Shown: positions 20,709-30,008, numbered from the stretch's first letter. The stretch is DNA of 64,000 nt from Micromonospora sp. NBC_00421 (GCF_036017915.1 NZ_CP107929.1:6685001-6749000); one strand, 5' to 3'. Program-made: numbers and translations. The notes: generated by a model not told the origin, from the sequence alone.

Positions 20709-21956
20709 TCAGCTCCAGCGGGCGATGACCGAGGAACCGCCGACCACCTTGTCGCCGGGGCCGACCAGCGGCTCGGCGGCGTCGGCCGGCAGGTAGACGT
20801 CGGTACGGGAGCCGAACCGGATCAGCCCGAACCGTTCGCCCCGGGCCAGCAGTGCCCCCACCGGGGCCCGCTGCACGATCCGGCGGGCGATCAGCCCGGT
20901 CCGCTGTGCCACCACCACCGTGCCGTGCGCGGTGTCCAGCACCGTGTAGGCGGCGACGTTGTGCTCGGCGTCCGGCTTCATCGCGTTGACGAAGCCACCG
21001 TCGGCGACGAAGTAGTCCACCACCTTGCCGGCCACCGGCGAGCGGTTGACGTGCACGTCCAGCACCGACAGGAAGACCGCGATCCGCAGCCACTCACCGT
21101 CGCCGAACCGCTCGTCGTGCAGCCGCTGCACCGACAGCACCTGGCCGTCCGCGGCGGCGACCACCGCCGACGGGTCCTCCGGCACGTCCCGCTGCGGGTC
21201 CCGGAAGAACGCGGCCACCGGAGCGGCGGCGAGCGCCGGCACCAGCCACAGCTTCGACTTCGGCCGGACCACCCGGGCGACCGCGGCCAGGCCGAGCGCG
21301 ATGCCGGCCGCCGCCACCCCGTTCGAGTCGATGTGCATGCCCCGGGTCAGCGGCACGCTCGACGGCCGGTACGCCGGGGCGAGCTGGGCCGCCGCCGCGG
21401 GGCTGGCCGGGGTGAACCGCAGGTGGTGCACCCGGACCGGCGGGGAGTTGCGCAGCACCAGGTCGGTGCGGACGCCGTGCAGCACGCCGTGCCGGTCCAG
21501 CTCGGCGGCGGCCCCGTCGGTGCGGAACACCGGTGCGGCCACGCTCAGCACCGCGCCGTCGGCCAGGTACTTGGTGAGGCCGTCGACGGCGTCGCGGGTC
21601 TCCTCGCCGGTGCCGGTGAACGGCTCGGCGGCGATCACCAGCTCGGCAGTGTCCGCCTCGGCGAGGGAGTCGACCACCCGTACCCGGTCGGCGACCCAGC
21701 GGCCCTGGGCCGTGACGTGTTCGCGCAGCGTGGCGGCGTCGGTCGCCGGGGCCGGCACGACGGTCAACGTGTCACCCGGCAGCAGCGCGTCGATCGCCGC
21801 GGCGAGGACCGCGGCCCCGGGGGCCGCGCCCACCAGCAGGGCGGCCTTCGGGTCGTTGCGTCGGGCGAGTTCGGCGACGAGGGTACGGGCGGCACGCTCG
21901 CCGATGCGGACCGGACCGGACGGACCGGAGGGGCGCACGGCGGGGGACTGGGTCAT
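20709..21956 (-). CDS. psd: Phosphatidylserine decarboxylase with N-terminal methyltransferase-like domain
   Basis: 415 residues. The C-terminal half (about 200-415) is a short PSD proenzyme of the archaetidylserine-decarboxylase type: FFRDPQRDVP, ADGQVLSVQ, FLSVLDVHVNRSP, RIVQRAPVGALLARGERFGLIRFGS, and the self-cleavage triad GGSS near the end (Ser408 would become the pyruvoyl group). The N-terminal half (about 10-190) reads as a Rossmann/SAM-methyltransferase-like fold (LLVGAAPGAAVLAAAIDALL, LTVVPAPATDAATL, ELVIAAEP, GAVLSVAAP) without a convincing catalytic motif. PSD converts phosphatidylserine to phosphatidylethanolamine. The ATG at 21956 has AGGAG 10 nt upstream. Confidence 0.9.
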   Translation of the reverse strand: MTQSPAVRPSGPSGPVRIGERAARTLVAELARRNDPKAALLVGAAPGAAVLAAAIDALLPGDTLTVVPAPATDAATLREHVTAQGRWVADRVRVVDSLAEADTAELVIAAEPFTGTGEETRDAVDGLTKYLADGAVLSVAAPVFRTDGAAAELDRHGVLHGVRTDLVLRNSPPVRVHHLRFTPASPAAAAQLAPAYRPSSVPLTRGMHIDSNGVAAAGIALGLAAVARVVRPKSKLWLVPALAAAPVAAFFRDPQRDVPEDPSAVVAAADGQVLSVQRLHDERFGDGEWLRIAVFLSVLDVHVNRSPVAGKVVDYFVADGGFVNAMKPDAEHNVAAYTVLDTAHGTVVVAQRTGLIARRIVQRAPVGALLARGERFGLIRFGSRTDVYLPADAAEPLVGPGDKVVGGSSVIARWS

Positions 21957-22144
21957 GTCGGGCGGGCTCCTGACAGGGTAGAGACGGACGTCGCGGCGGG
22001 ACCGCCTCGGGCGCCCCGGACAGTGCACACCCGGGCCGGTGCCCTGGCGCGGCCACCGGCGGACCCGACGGTGTGGCGGTCGGACGGAGGCGGGATCTCC
22101 CCGGCCAGCATACGAGCCGCCGGACGCCGGCCGCACCGGTGCGG

Positions 22145-22519
22145 TCAGCGGGACGGCTGCGGTGGTTCCGCGCCGACGTCGTCCGGCTCTGCCGCCTCCG
22201 GGGTGCCGAGGTGCAACTCGGCGGTGTCCTGCCCGCCGATCCGCTGGTCGTCCCCGGCGGCCGGGCCGGCTGGTACACCGGTCGCCGGGCCGTTGGTCGC
22301 CGGTACGTCGGCTGGAGGTGCCTCCCGGTCCGGGGTGCGGGCCGACCGCACCGCACCGACCAGGCCGAGCAGGCCGATCAGCACCAGCGCGCCGGCCAGG
22401 AACCAACCCACCGCAGGCAGGGCCAGCCCGAGGATCTGGGCGAGCAGCCACCAGAGAGCGAGCCCCACGAAGAGCAGGCCGAAGACGAACGACACCAGGT
22501 CGGTGCGATGGACCTTCAC
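22145..22519 (-). CDS. Small two-helix membrane protein coupled to the PspC/LiaF-like gene
   Basis: 124 residues. Two hydrophobic segments (about 8-28 and 34-55) near the N-terminus are followed by a long hydrophilic Pro/Ala/Asp-rich tail. The start GTG overlaps the stop of the upstream PspC/LiaF-like gene by 4 nt (GTGA), and GGAGGTGA supplies the SD, so the two are translationally coupled. The family is unknown to me; coupling suggests a role in the same envelope-stress system. Confidence 0.8.
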   Translation of the reverse strand: MKVHRTDLVSFVFGLLFVGLALWWLLAQILGLALPAVGWFLAGALVLIGLLGLVGAVRSARTPDREAPPADVPATNGPATGVPAGPAAGDDQRIGGQDTAELHLGTPEAAEPDDVGAEPPQPSR

Positions 22520-24132
22520 CGGGTCACCTCCAGGTTGCCCGCGTTGACGTGGACGGTGAGCCGCAGCGTGCCGCCGCCGGGTCCGTCCGGGCCCAGGTCG
22601 GTGAGCTGCCGTGCCTGCCCCTCCAACCCGGAGGTACGTCGTCCGAAGACGGTGGCCTCCCCGGCCTTGACGTTGGTCACCGCGGTGACGTCCACGTTCG
22701 GCGGCACCACGATGGTGGCCTCGCCGAAGTTGACCACCACTGTGAGATCGGTGTCCTGCTTGTCGAAGTCCACCGCGCGCAGGTCCAGGGTCGCGTCGCC
22801 GAAACTGTTCTCGTAACGGTCGGCGAGCTCCCGATAGCTGGTCGGTGCCCAGGTGACCGCCCCGTCGACACCACGGACCCGGTCGTAGGACTCGGCCACG
22901 GCGGCCACCCCGAGGGCGGCGGCGGCGACCAGACCGAGGGCGATCAGCCAGCGGGCCCGGCCGAACCAGGTGCCCACCAGCAGGCCGAGCCCGATGGTGG
23001 CGAGCACCGCCGCGAAGTATCCGGCCGCGCCGATCGGGAAGACGTCCAGCAGATCCAGGATGGCTACCACGCCGACGACCATGAAGATCAGCGAGAAGGT
23101 CGCGGCACCCAGCGACGACCGCTCCTTCGGCTTCTTCGGCGGCTTGACGGGGGGCGTGGGCGGTGCCGGAGGCGGGGCTCCAACGGCGTACGGGCCGTGT
23201 GGCGCGAACGGCGGTCGGTAACCCGTACCGGGCGGTGGTGGGACGGCCACCGGTGCGGTGGTGGGCCCACCTGCCACCGGCGCGCGGGGCGGCCAGCTCG
23301 GGGCCTCCGCCCGGGTCGCGCTGATCTCCATCGGCCTGGCCGCTGGCCAGGCCGGCAGCGGGGCGGTCCGGGTCTGCGCGGGCCAGCCCGCCGGTTCCCC
23401 GGCCCGGGCCGGCGGCCACCCCGCCGGGTCACCGACCCGACCCGGCAGGAACGGTGGGGCCGGTGCGGCGGGTGCCGGCGGGGTGAACGGGGCGGGCGCC
23501 GGGTAGCCGACCGGGGGCACCGGTCCAGGCGGGGGGGCCGACCCGGGTGGAGGTCCACCCGGACCGGCGGCCGGCACACTGGAACGGCTCTCCCGGTTGA
23601 GCAGCAGTGCGCCGCCGATGAGGATGGCCGCGCCCAGCAGCACCGCCCGGAACGCGTCGGTGACGATGTACCCGAAGCTGACCGCGACCAGGATGGTCAG
23701 CACGATCACGGTGATCGGGGACATGCTCGACCGACCGCGCCCGAGCATCGACTCCAGCGGCGAGGCGCTGTCACCCTCCCCCGGGATGATCAGCCAGGCG
23801 GCCACGTACACCAGGACGCCGACCCCGCCGAAGAACCCGAGCACGGCGAGCAGTACCCGCCACAGCACCGGGTCGGTGTTGGTGGCCCGGCCGATCGCCG
23901 CGCAGACCCCGGCCAGGTAGCGGCCGTCGCGGGGCCGGACCAGGCCGTACCGTGAGGTGAAGCTGGCACCTCCGGACGGCGGGGGGTAGCCCCCGGGAGG
24001 TGGCGGCGCGTCGTCGCCCCCCGTGGGCGACGCGGGCGCCGTCGCGGTCGGCCCGGCGGCGGAACCGGGCGGCGGCGTACCATCCGGTGCCGCCACCGGG
24101 GGGTACGGCGGCGGGGCTGGGTCCTCGGTCAT
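22516..24132 (-). CDS. PspC-domain protein with LiaF-like C-terminal domain
   Basis: 538 residues. A Pro-rich N-terminus (about 1-55) is followed by a PspC domain (TSRYGLVRPRDGRYLAGVCAAIG, then a helix ending AAWLIIPGEGD), another membrane pair, a very long Pro/Ala/Gly linker, further membrane helices, and a C-terminal beta domain (about 430-538) like the LiaF/DUF2154 domain that monitors cell-wall antibiotics. It is divergent from a PspC-containing histidine kinase and its regulator, the layout of a LiaFSR-like envelope-stress system. It would act in the membrane as a modulator of the kinase. The ATG at 24132 opens the Pro-rich region. Confidence 0.88.
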   Translation of the reverse strand: MTEDPAPPPYPPVAAPDGTPPPGSAAGPTATAPASPTGGDDAPPPPGGYPPPSGGASFTSRYGLVRPRDGRYLAGVCAAIGRATNTDPVLWRVLLAVLGFFGGVGVLVYVAAWLIIPGEGDSASPLESMLGRGRSSMSPITVIVLTILVAVSFGYIVTDAFRAVLLGAAILIGGALLLNRESRSSVPAAGPGGPPPGSAPPPGPVPPVGYPAPAPFTPPAPAAPAPPFLPGRVGDPAGWPPARAGEPAGWPAQTRTAPLPAWPAARPMEISATRAEAPSWPPRAPVAGGPTTAPVAVPPPPGTGYRPPFAPHGPYAVGAPPPAPPTPPVKPPKKPKERSSLGAATFSLIFMVVGVVAILDLLDVFPIGAAGYFAAVLATIGLGLLVGTWFGRARWLIALGLVAAAALGVAAVAESYDRVRGVDGAVTWAPTSYRELADRYENSFGDATLDLRAVDFDKQDTDLTVVVNFGEATIVVPPNVDVTAVTNVKAGEATVFGRRTSGLEGQARQLTDLGPDGPGGGTLRLTVHVNAGNLEVTR

Positions 24133-24300
24133 GTCCCGATCCTGCGGCGTCACCGGGCCGAGTCGCCTCCGGAACCGACCCTGACCCCACCCTGAGATCC
24201 CGGCGGGCGGATGTCGGGGGCGTCCCCGTGGTCGGCACCGCCACGGGCGTGTGACGATCGGAGCGGCACCGCACCGCCCGGTGTCCGTCCGACACCCACC

Positions 24301-25566
24301 GTGACCAGGGAGCCTCAAATCAGCGCCGTGACCCCGCCGCCGCGCCTCTACCGGGCGCCCGAGCACCGGCTGGCCGCCGGGGTGGCCGCCGGCATCGCCG
24401 ACCACCTCGGCATCTCGGTGCTGCGGGTACGCGTCGCGTTCATGGTGCTGCTCGGCCTCAGCGGTCTCGGGCTGCTGCTGTACGCGGCGTTCTGGGCGGT
24501 GGTGCCGCTGCGCCCGGGTGACACCGCCACGCCGCCCCGGCGCGACCCCGGGCAGCTGCTGCCGTTCGTGGCGATCGGCCTCGGTGTGCTGCTGGTCCAG
24601 GTGCTGGTCTTCGACTCGGTCGGCGCGGCGGGCACCGCCGGCTGGCTGGTGGCGATCATCGCGGTCGGTGCCGGGGTGATCTGGCACCAGTCCGCGCCGG
24701 AGCGCCGCCGGCAGTGGAGCGGGTCGATGGCGGTGCCCTGGCTCGGCGCGGTGGTGGAGGAGAGCGACAGGCGGGCCTTCGTGCTCCGCTTCGCCGGGGG
24801 CGCGGTGCTGGTCGCCGTCGGCATCATCGGCGTGGCGGCTGTCTACTCCCCGGTGCAGAACCTCGACGCGGTGGTCAACGGGGTGATCTTCGCGTTGGTC
24901 GGGTTGGCCGGGGTCGGGGTGGTGGCCGCCCCGGTGCTGTGGCGCACCTGGAACCAGCTCCGCTCGGAACGGGAGGGGCGCATCCGCGAGCAGGAGCGCG
25001 CCGAGTTGGCCGCCATGGTGCACGACCAGGTGCTGCACACCCTCGCCCTGATCCAGCGCAACGCCAGCGACGTCAAGACGGTGCAGCGACTCGCCCGGGG
25101 CCAGGAGCGGTCGTTGCGCAACTGGCTCTACAAGCCCACCGCCTCGCCGACCGAGCGGTTCGCGGCGGCACTGGAACAGGCCGCCGCCGAGGTGGAGGAC
25201 ACGTTCGCGATCACCGTCGAGGCGGTGGTGGTGGGTGACCGGGAGACCGACGAACGGGTGGGTGCGCTGGTGGCGGCGGCGCGGGAGGCGATGGTCAACG
25301 CGGCCCGGCACGCCGGGGTGCAGACGGTGTCGCTCTATGCCGAGGTCGAGCCGGAGCAGGTGAGCGTCTTCGTCCGGGACCGGGGGAAGGGCTTCGACCC
25401 GGATACCGTGGAGGATCACCGGCACGGCGTCCGAGGATCGATCATCGGGCGGATGAAGCGGCACGGTGGCCGGGCGGAGATCCGTTCCGAGCCCGGGGAG
25501 GGGACGGAGGTCCGGTTGATGCTGCCGATCACCGGCACCGGCTCCACGGCGGAAAGGGACAGCTGA
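24301..25566 (+). CDS. PspC-domain sensor histidine kinase (LiaS/NarL-type)
   Basis: 421 residues. The N-terminus is itself a PspC domain (YRAPEHRLAAGVAAGIADHLGI, then FWAVVPLRPG). About four more membrane helices follow, then a HisKA_3 dimerisation domain with the phospho-accepting His241 in AAMVHDQVLHTLAL, and an ATPase domain with the N-box REAMVNAARHAG, G1 RDRGKGFDPDT and G2 GEGTEVRLMLP. Partner of the response regulator 1 nt downstream and divergent from the LiaF-like gene. The start is uncertain: GTG 24301 has no SD and may be leaderless; GTG 24328 is the in-frame alternative, with a GGGAG 15 nt upstream. Confidence 0.9.
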   Translation: MTREPQISAVTPPPRLYRAPEHRLAAGVAAGIADHLGISVLRVRVAFMVLLGLSGLGLLLYAAFWAVVPLRPGDTATPPRRDPGQLLPFVAIGLGVLLVQVLVFDSVGAAGTAGWLVAIIAVGAGVIWHQSAPERRRQWSGSMAVPWLGAVVEESDRRAFVLRFAGGAVLVAVGIIGVAAVYSPVQNLDAVVNGVIFALVGLAGVGVVAAPVLWRTWNQLRSEREGRIREQERAELAAMVHDQVLHTLALIQRNASDVKTVQRLARGQERSLRNWLYKPTASPTERFAAALEQAAAEVEDTFAITVEAVVVGDRETDERVGALVAAAREAMVNAARHAGVQTVSLYAEVEPEQVSVFVRDRGKGFDPDTVEDHRHGVRGSIIGRMKRHGGRAEIRSEPGEGTEVRLMLPITGTGSTAERDS

Positions 25567-25567
25567 G

Positions 25568-26254
25568 ATGGCGGAGCAGTCGATGGAACCGGGTTCGGAC
25601 GCCCCGGCACGGGTGGAGCGGTTGCGGGTCTTCCTCGTCGACGACCACGCCATGTTCCGGGCCGGGGTCAGGGCCGAGTTGGGCGCGCACGTCGAGGTGG
25701 TCGGGGAGGCGAGCACGGTGGCCGAGGCGGTCGCCCGGATCGCCGCGACCGGGCCGGACGTGGTGCTGCTCGACGTACACATGCCCGATGGCGGCGGGCG
25801 GGCGGTGCTGGATGCGATGCGCCGCAGCCATCCGCAGGTGAAGTTCCTGGCGCTGAGCGTGTCCGACGCCGCCGAGGACGTGATCGGGCTGATCCGGGCG
25901 GGTGCCCGGGGTTACGTCACCAAGACCATCTCCCCGGACGAGCTGACCGACGCGATCCGCCGGGTCGCCGACGGTGACGCCGTGTTCAGCCCCCGGCTGG
26001 CCGGCTTCGTGCTGGACGCCTTCGCGGCCCGGCCGGACGCCCCGGTCGCCGACCCGGAGCTGGACCAGCTCACCAACCGCGAGCGCGAGGTGCTGCGCCT
26101 GCTCGCCCGGGGGTACGCGTACAAGGAGATCGCCAAGGAGCTGTTCATCTCGATCAAGACGGTCGAGACGCACGTGTCGAACGTGCTGCGCAAGCTCCAG
26201 ATGTCCAACCGGTACGAGCTGTCCCGCTGGGCGGCGGACCGACGACTCGTGTGA
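25568..26254 (+). CDS. NarL/LuxR-family response regulator paired with the PspC kinase
   Basis: 228 residues. A complete receiver domain with the acidic pocket VDDHAMFRAG, phospho-accepting Asp69 in VVLLDVHMPDGG, and Lys in GARGYVTKTIS. The C-terminal LuxR HTH reads LTNREREVLRLLARG, then YKEIAKELFISIKTVETHVSNVLRKL. The start ATG lies 1 nt after the kinase stop and GGAAAGGGA supplies the SD, so the pair is an operon. Targets probably include the divergent PspC/LiaF-like gene; I see no defined operator. Confidence 0.94.
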   Translation: MAEQSMEPGSDAPARVERLRVFLVDDHAMFRAGVRAELGAHVEVVGEASTVAEAVARIAATGPDVVLLDVHMPDGGGRAVLDAMRRSHPQVKFLALSVSDAAEDVIGLIRAGARGYVTKTISPDELTDAIRRVADGDAVFSPRLAGFVLDAFAARPDAPVADPELDQLTNREREVLRLLARGYAYKEIAKELFISIKTVETHVSNVLRKLQMSNRYELSRWAADRRLV

Positions 26255-26443
26255 CTTCGGCCGGCCCGACCGGTCACACCCCTCATTCCGGGAAGATCAC
26301 CCCAGGGGCTGACAAGAGATCAATTCGTGTCGGATAATGCCCCGTCGCCTTCGCGCGTGCGGGTGGTGCCACGACCCCGCGGGACGGCGACGCACGCGGC
26401 CCGCCGGTAGCGGGCCACCCCTGGGGAGAGGTGCACGGAACTG

Positions 26444-27640
26444 ATGTTCGTTGAACGAGGACGACGCTGGGCGGGTCTCGCCGCGGCGTTCGTCACCGGT
26501 GGCGCGCTGGTGCTCGCCGCAGCCGGTCCGGCCACCGCCGAGCCGGCCACGAAGGGCGTGGCCCGCGCGGTGCCGGGCACCGGCGTCACGCTGAAGCTGG
26601 ACGGTCGGACGCAGAAGACCTCGGCGCTGGCCCTGGAGTTGAAGGACGGCACCGTGCCGGTCTTCTGCATCGACTTCCACACCCCGGTGGCCCGCGACGG
26701 CGAGTACGCCGAGGGCACCTGGGGTCAGTCGGAGGTGAAGAACCTCGGCCGGGTGCAGTGGGTGCTCACCCACGGCTATCCCAACGCCGACCGGGCGAAG
26801 CTGCTCGCCGCGGCCGGGGCCACCCTGCCCGGCGGGCTGCCCGACTCCCGCCGCGACACGCTGCTCTACTTCGGCACCCAGACCGCCGTCTGGCACTTCA
26901 GTGACGGCGTCGCCCTGGGTGACTGGGAGCGGGGGCTGACCGCCGCCGCCGAGTACGACGTGATCCGGCGGGTGCACGACTACCTGGTGCGCAACGCCAC
27001 CGAGCAGCCGGAGCCGAAGGCCGAGCTGAGCCTCGACCCGGCGTCCGCCACCGCGACCACCGGGGGTCGGGCCGGGCCGTTCACCGTGCACGGGCCGGCC
27101 GGGGAGATCGCGCTGAAGGTCGACGGTGGGAACGCCGTCGACGCCGAGGGCCGTCCGGTCGGCACGACCACCAACGGCGGCCGGTTCTGGCTGACCGCCA
27201 CCGCCGCCGGCCGGGTCACCGTGACCGTCTCCGCCCCGGACTCGGTCTCCTTCGGGCGGGTCTTCCTCTTCTCCGGTGGCAAGAACGCCAAGCAGAAGCT
27301 GATCCTGGGTGGGAGCACCGGCACCTCGGTCACCGCCGCGGCGGCGGCGAGCTTCGCCGCCGCCCCCGCGTCGCCGTCGCCGTCGGCCTCGCCGTCCGGG
27401 TCCCCGTCGCCGTCGCCGTCGGCCTCGCTGTCCGGGTCGCCGTCGCCGTCCAACCCGGCGGAGTCCTCGTCGGCGCCGGCCAGTCCGGCCCCGTCGACCT
27501 CGCCGGCCAGCAACGACGGCGGCCTGCCGCTGACCGGGTCGCCGATCGCGCTGGCCGCGCTGGCCGGGATGGCCCTGCTCGCCTTCGGAGCGGTGGCCGT
27601 CCTGCTGGTCCGCCGCCGCAGGGTCCGCTTCACCGCCTGA
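26444..27640 (+). CDS. LPXTG-anchored surface protein with thioester domain
   Basis: 398 residues. A Sec signal peptide (about 1-32) precedes a thioester domain (about 40-185) whose hallmark residues are present: Cys75 in VFCIDFHTPV and Gln146 in FGTQTAVWHF, which can form an internal Cys-Gln thioester able to bond covalently to host or surface amines. A beta-rich domain (about 190-285), a long Ser/Pro stalk (about 300-360), the sortase signal LPLTG, a membrane helix and a basic tail follow. Such proteins are covalently linked to peptidoglycan by sortase. Thioester adhesins are known from streptococci; the role in soil actinobacteria is not established. Confidence 0.88.
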   Translation: MFVERGRRWAGLAAAFVTGGALVLAAAGPATAEPATKGVARAVPGTGVTLKLDGRTQKTSALALELKDGTVPVFCIDFHTPVARDGEYAEGTWGQSEVKNLGRVQWVLTHGYPNADRAKLLAAAGATLPGGLPDSRRDTLLYFGTQTAVWHFSDGVALGDWERGLTAAAEYDVIRRVHDYLVRNATEQPEPKAELSLDPASATATTGGRAGPFTVHGPAGEIALKVDGGNAVDAEGRPVGTTTNGGRFWLTATAAGRVTVTVSAPDSVSFGRVFLFSGGKNAKQKLILGGSTGTSVTAAAAASFAAAPASPSPSASPSGSPSPSPSASLSGSPSPSNPAESSSAPASPAPSTSPASNDGGLPLTGSPIALAALAGMALLAFGAVAVLLVRRRRVRFTA

Positions 27641-27655
27641 CGTACGCGGTACCTT

Positions 27656-27687
27656 CCGGCCCCGGCACCCGATGGTGCCGGGGCCGG
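27656..27687 (+). terminator. Hairpin terminator after the thioester-protein gene
   Basis: A perfect 14-bp stem (27656-27669 with 27674-27687) with loop CGAT starts 15 nt after the stop codon. Confidence 0.8.
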
Positions 27688-28342
27688 CCCGGTTCTCCGG
27701 CCTTCCACCGGCGCGGGGCCGACGGTCGACGCGCCGGTGCTCCCGGCGGTCCCTCTTCCCGGCCAGGTGACCCCGCACACAGTGCGCGAGCTGGATTTCT
27801 TCGTCCGCCCGGCTGGATCCCGACGCCGCCCGGTGGAAGTCGACATCCCCCGGATGGGCAAAAACGGCCAACGCTCGGTGGACCTCGGAACGTCTCAATC
27901 GGGGTGGCGGGCAACCTCACACCGCTTGACCCGTGGTCGTGGGCCGGTCGAGCCGACTTGCTGTCTTTCCTGCTCAGAGCGGTACGACCAGGGCATCTCA
28001 TGATCTTTTCTCAAGTATCGGCAACGCGGCACCCGATTAACGGCTTGATAACGGCACCTTCACGTAATGGGCCGGTGGGTGTCACAGTTGCAGCACCTCA
28101 CCCTCGAAGCGAGGCGCCCCGCACGTCCTGCCTGCCCCGCTGCTGCACGCGCGCGTGGCCGTCGAGTCTGCGTGGCGTCGCGCGTGAGAGGTGGGGTGGC
28201 CCGGCGGATCGGTCCCCCTGGGGTGTCCCGATTTCTCTGCGGTAAACCGGTGACCTGCGAAAACGAGGTCGTCGGCGGCGTCACCCCCCATACGTGCGTG
28301 AAACCCACGACGGAACTGGCTAGAAAGAGGAGGCCCCTCGGA
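27688..28342. other. Long intergenic leader region upstream of the first oligopeptide operon
   Basis: I see no supportable gene here. AT-rich islands at about 28000-28072 (TTAACG, CTTGATAACG, GTAATGG) are candidate promoter elements, but the spacing between hexamers is poor. A GC-rich stretch at 28085-28200 could fold. No known riboswitch class was recognised. Confidence 0.4.
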
Positions 28343-29986
28343 ATGAGAGTCTCGAAGCGGGCAACCGGCGTCATCGCGGTCGGCATGGCCGCCGCGCTGG
28401 TCGCCAGCGGTTGCTCCAGCAGTGACGGCGGCGGTGAGAGCGACACCGCCGCGACTGCGGACGGTGCGATCACCATCCACGGCGTCCAGCCGCAGAACCC
28501 GCTGGTTCCGGCGAACACCACCGAGACCGGTGGCGGCAAGATCATTGACGACCTGTGGACCGGCCTGGTCGAGTACCCGAATGACGGTGGCGCCCCGCGC
28601 AACGCGTTGGCCGAGTCCATCGAGACCAAGGACTCCAAGGTCTTCACCATCAAGATCAAGAAGGGTACCAAGTTCCACGACGGTACCGAGGTCAAGGCGG
28701 AGAGCTTCGTCAAGGCCTGGAACTGGGCCGCCTACAGCCCGAACGGTGCGGCGAACGGCAGCTTCTTCGCCGACATCGCCGGCTACGACCAGGTCACCTC
28801 GGTGGACCCGGACGACGACGGCCCCAAGAAGGCGCCGGAGCCGGCCGCCAAGGACCTGTCCGGCCTGAAGGTCGTCGACGAGCAGACCTTCGAGGTCACC
28901 CTGTCCGCGCCGACCGCGGTCTTCCCGACCAAGCTCGGCTACGGCGCGTTCATGCCGCTGCCGGACGTGTTCTTCACCCAGAAGTCCGAAGAGTTCGGCA
29001 AGAAGCCGATCGGTAACGGCCCGGTGAAGTTCGTCTCCTGGGAAGACAACGTCTCGATCAAGCTGACCCGGTTCGACGACTACAACCTGCGCGACAAGGT
29101 CAAGGTCAAGGACGTCAACGTCAAGCTCTACCAGGACGAGAACGCCGCCTACGCGGACCTGCTCTCGGGCAACCTGGACTTCCTGGAGTCCATCCCCACC
29201 TCCGCGCTGGCGGGCGAGAAGTACAAGGCCGACCTCGGCTCGCGGGCGCTGAACACGGTCACCCCGACCACCGCCTTCATCGCGTTCCCGATCTACGACA
29301 AGCGCTTCCAGAACCCGAAGCTGCGTCGCGCCGTCTCGCTGTCGATCAACCGGCAGGACATCTCGGACAAGATCTTCTTCGGCACCCGCAAGCCGGCCGA
29401 CAGCTGGGCCAACCCGCTCACCCCGGGCGCCCCGGCCGGCAACTGCACCTCCTGCAAGTTCGACGCCGCGCAGGCGAAGCAGCTGCTGACCGAGGCCGGT
29501 GGCTTCACCGGTGAGATGGTCTTCTACTACAACGCCGACTCCAGCCACAAGGACTGGATGGAGGCCGTTGCCCAGCAGGTCAAGACCAACCTCGGTATCG
29601 AGGCGCGGGCCGAGGGCATCCCGACCTTCGCGGTGTTCCGCCAGGGCGTCGACGCCCACACGATGAAGGGCCCGTACCGGTCTGCCTGGCAGCAGGACTA
29701 CCCGGACATCGAGAACTGGGTGAACCCGCTCTACGTCAAGGGTGGCTCCTCCAACGACGGCCTCTACAGCAACCCCGAGGTCGACGCCGGCGCCAAGGCC
29801 GCCAGTGGCGCGCCGAGCCTGGAGGCCTCGCACCAGCAGTTCGCCGAGGTTCTCAAGAAGGTCGACGCTGACGTCCCGACCATCCCGATCTACTTCTACG
29901 GCCAGCAGTCCGGCCACTCGGAGAAGATCAAGAAGATCGAGCTGAACAACGTCGGTGAGCTGGACCTCTCCTCGGTCGAGCTCTGA
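28343..29986 (+). CDS. Oligopeptide ABC transporter, substrate-binding lipoprotein
   Basis: 547 residues. The lipobox LVASGC places it on the outer membrane face as a tethered peptide receptor. SBP_bac_5 family features include the start of the mature fold (GAITIHGVQPQNPLVPANT), FTIKIKKGTKFHDGTEVKAESFVKAW, LRRAVSLSINRQDI and the C-terminal DVPTIPIYFYGQQSG. The ATG at 28343 follows AGAGGAGG by 9 nt. It heads a five-gene operon with two permeases and two ATPases. Substrates are probably di- or oligopeptides; the family also takes other solutes. A paralogue heads the operon at 51.5-57.2 kb. Confidence 0.95.
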   Translation: MRVSKRATGVIAVGMAAALVASGCSSSDGGGESDTAATADGAITIHGVQPQNPLVPANTTETGGGKIIDDLWTGLVEYPNDGGAPRNALAESIETKDSKVFTIKIKKGTKFHDGTEVKAESFVKAWNWAAYSPNGAANGSFFADIAGYDQVTSVDPDDDGPKKAPEPAAKDLSGLKVVDEQTFEVTLSAPTAVFPTKLGYGAFMPLPDVFFTQKSEEFGKKPIGNGPVKFVSWEDNVSIKLTRFDDYNLRDKVKVKDVNVKLYQDENAAYADLLSGNLDFLESIPTSALAGEKYKADLGSRALNTVTPTTAFIAFPIYDKRFQNPKLRRAVSLSINRQDISDKIFFGTRKPADSWANPLTPGAPAGNCTSCKFDAAQAKQLLTEAGGFTGEMVFYYNADSSHKDWMEAVAQQVKTNLGIEARAEGIPTFAVFRQGVDAHTMKGPYRSAWQQDYPDIENWVNPLYVKGGSSNDGLYSNPEVDAGAKAASGAPSLEASHQQFAEVLKKVDADVPTIPIYFYGQQSGHSEKIKKIELNNVGELDLSSVEL

Positions 29987-30008
29987 TCCGTCCGCGCTGA
30001 CCCCGGGT

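Noticed and set aside
28067..28342. Structured leader RNA before the first ABC operon
   Set aside because: GC-rich pairing segments exist, but no known riboswitch or T-box core was recognised and random GC-rich sequence folds as well.
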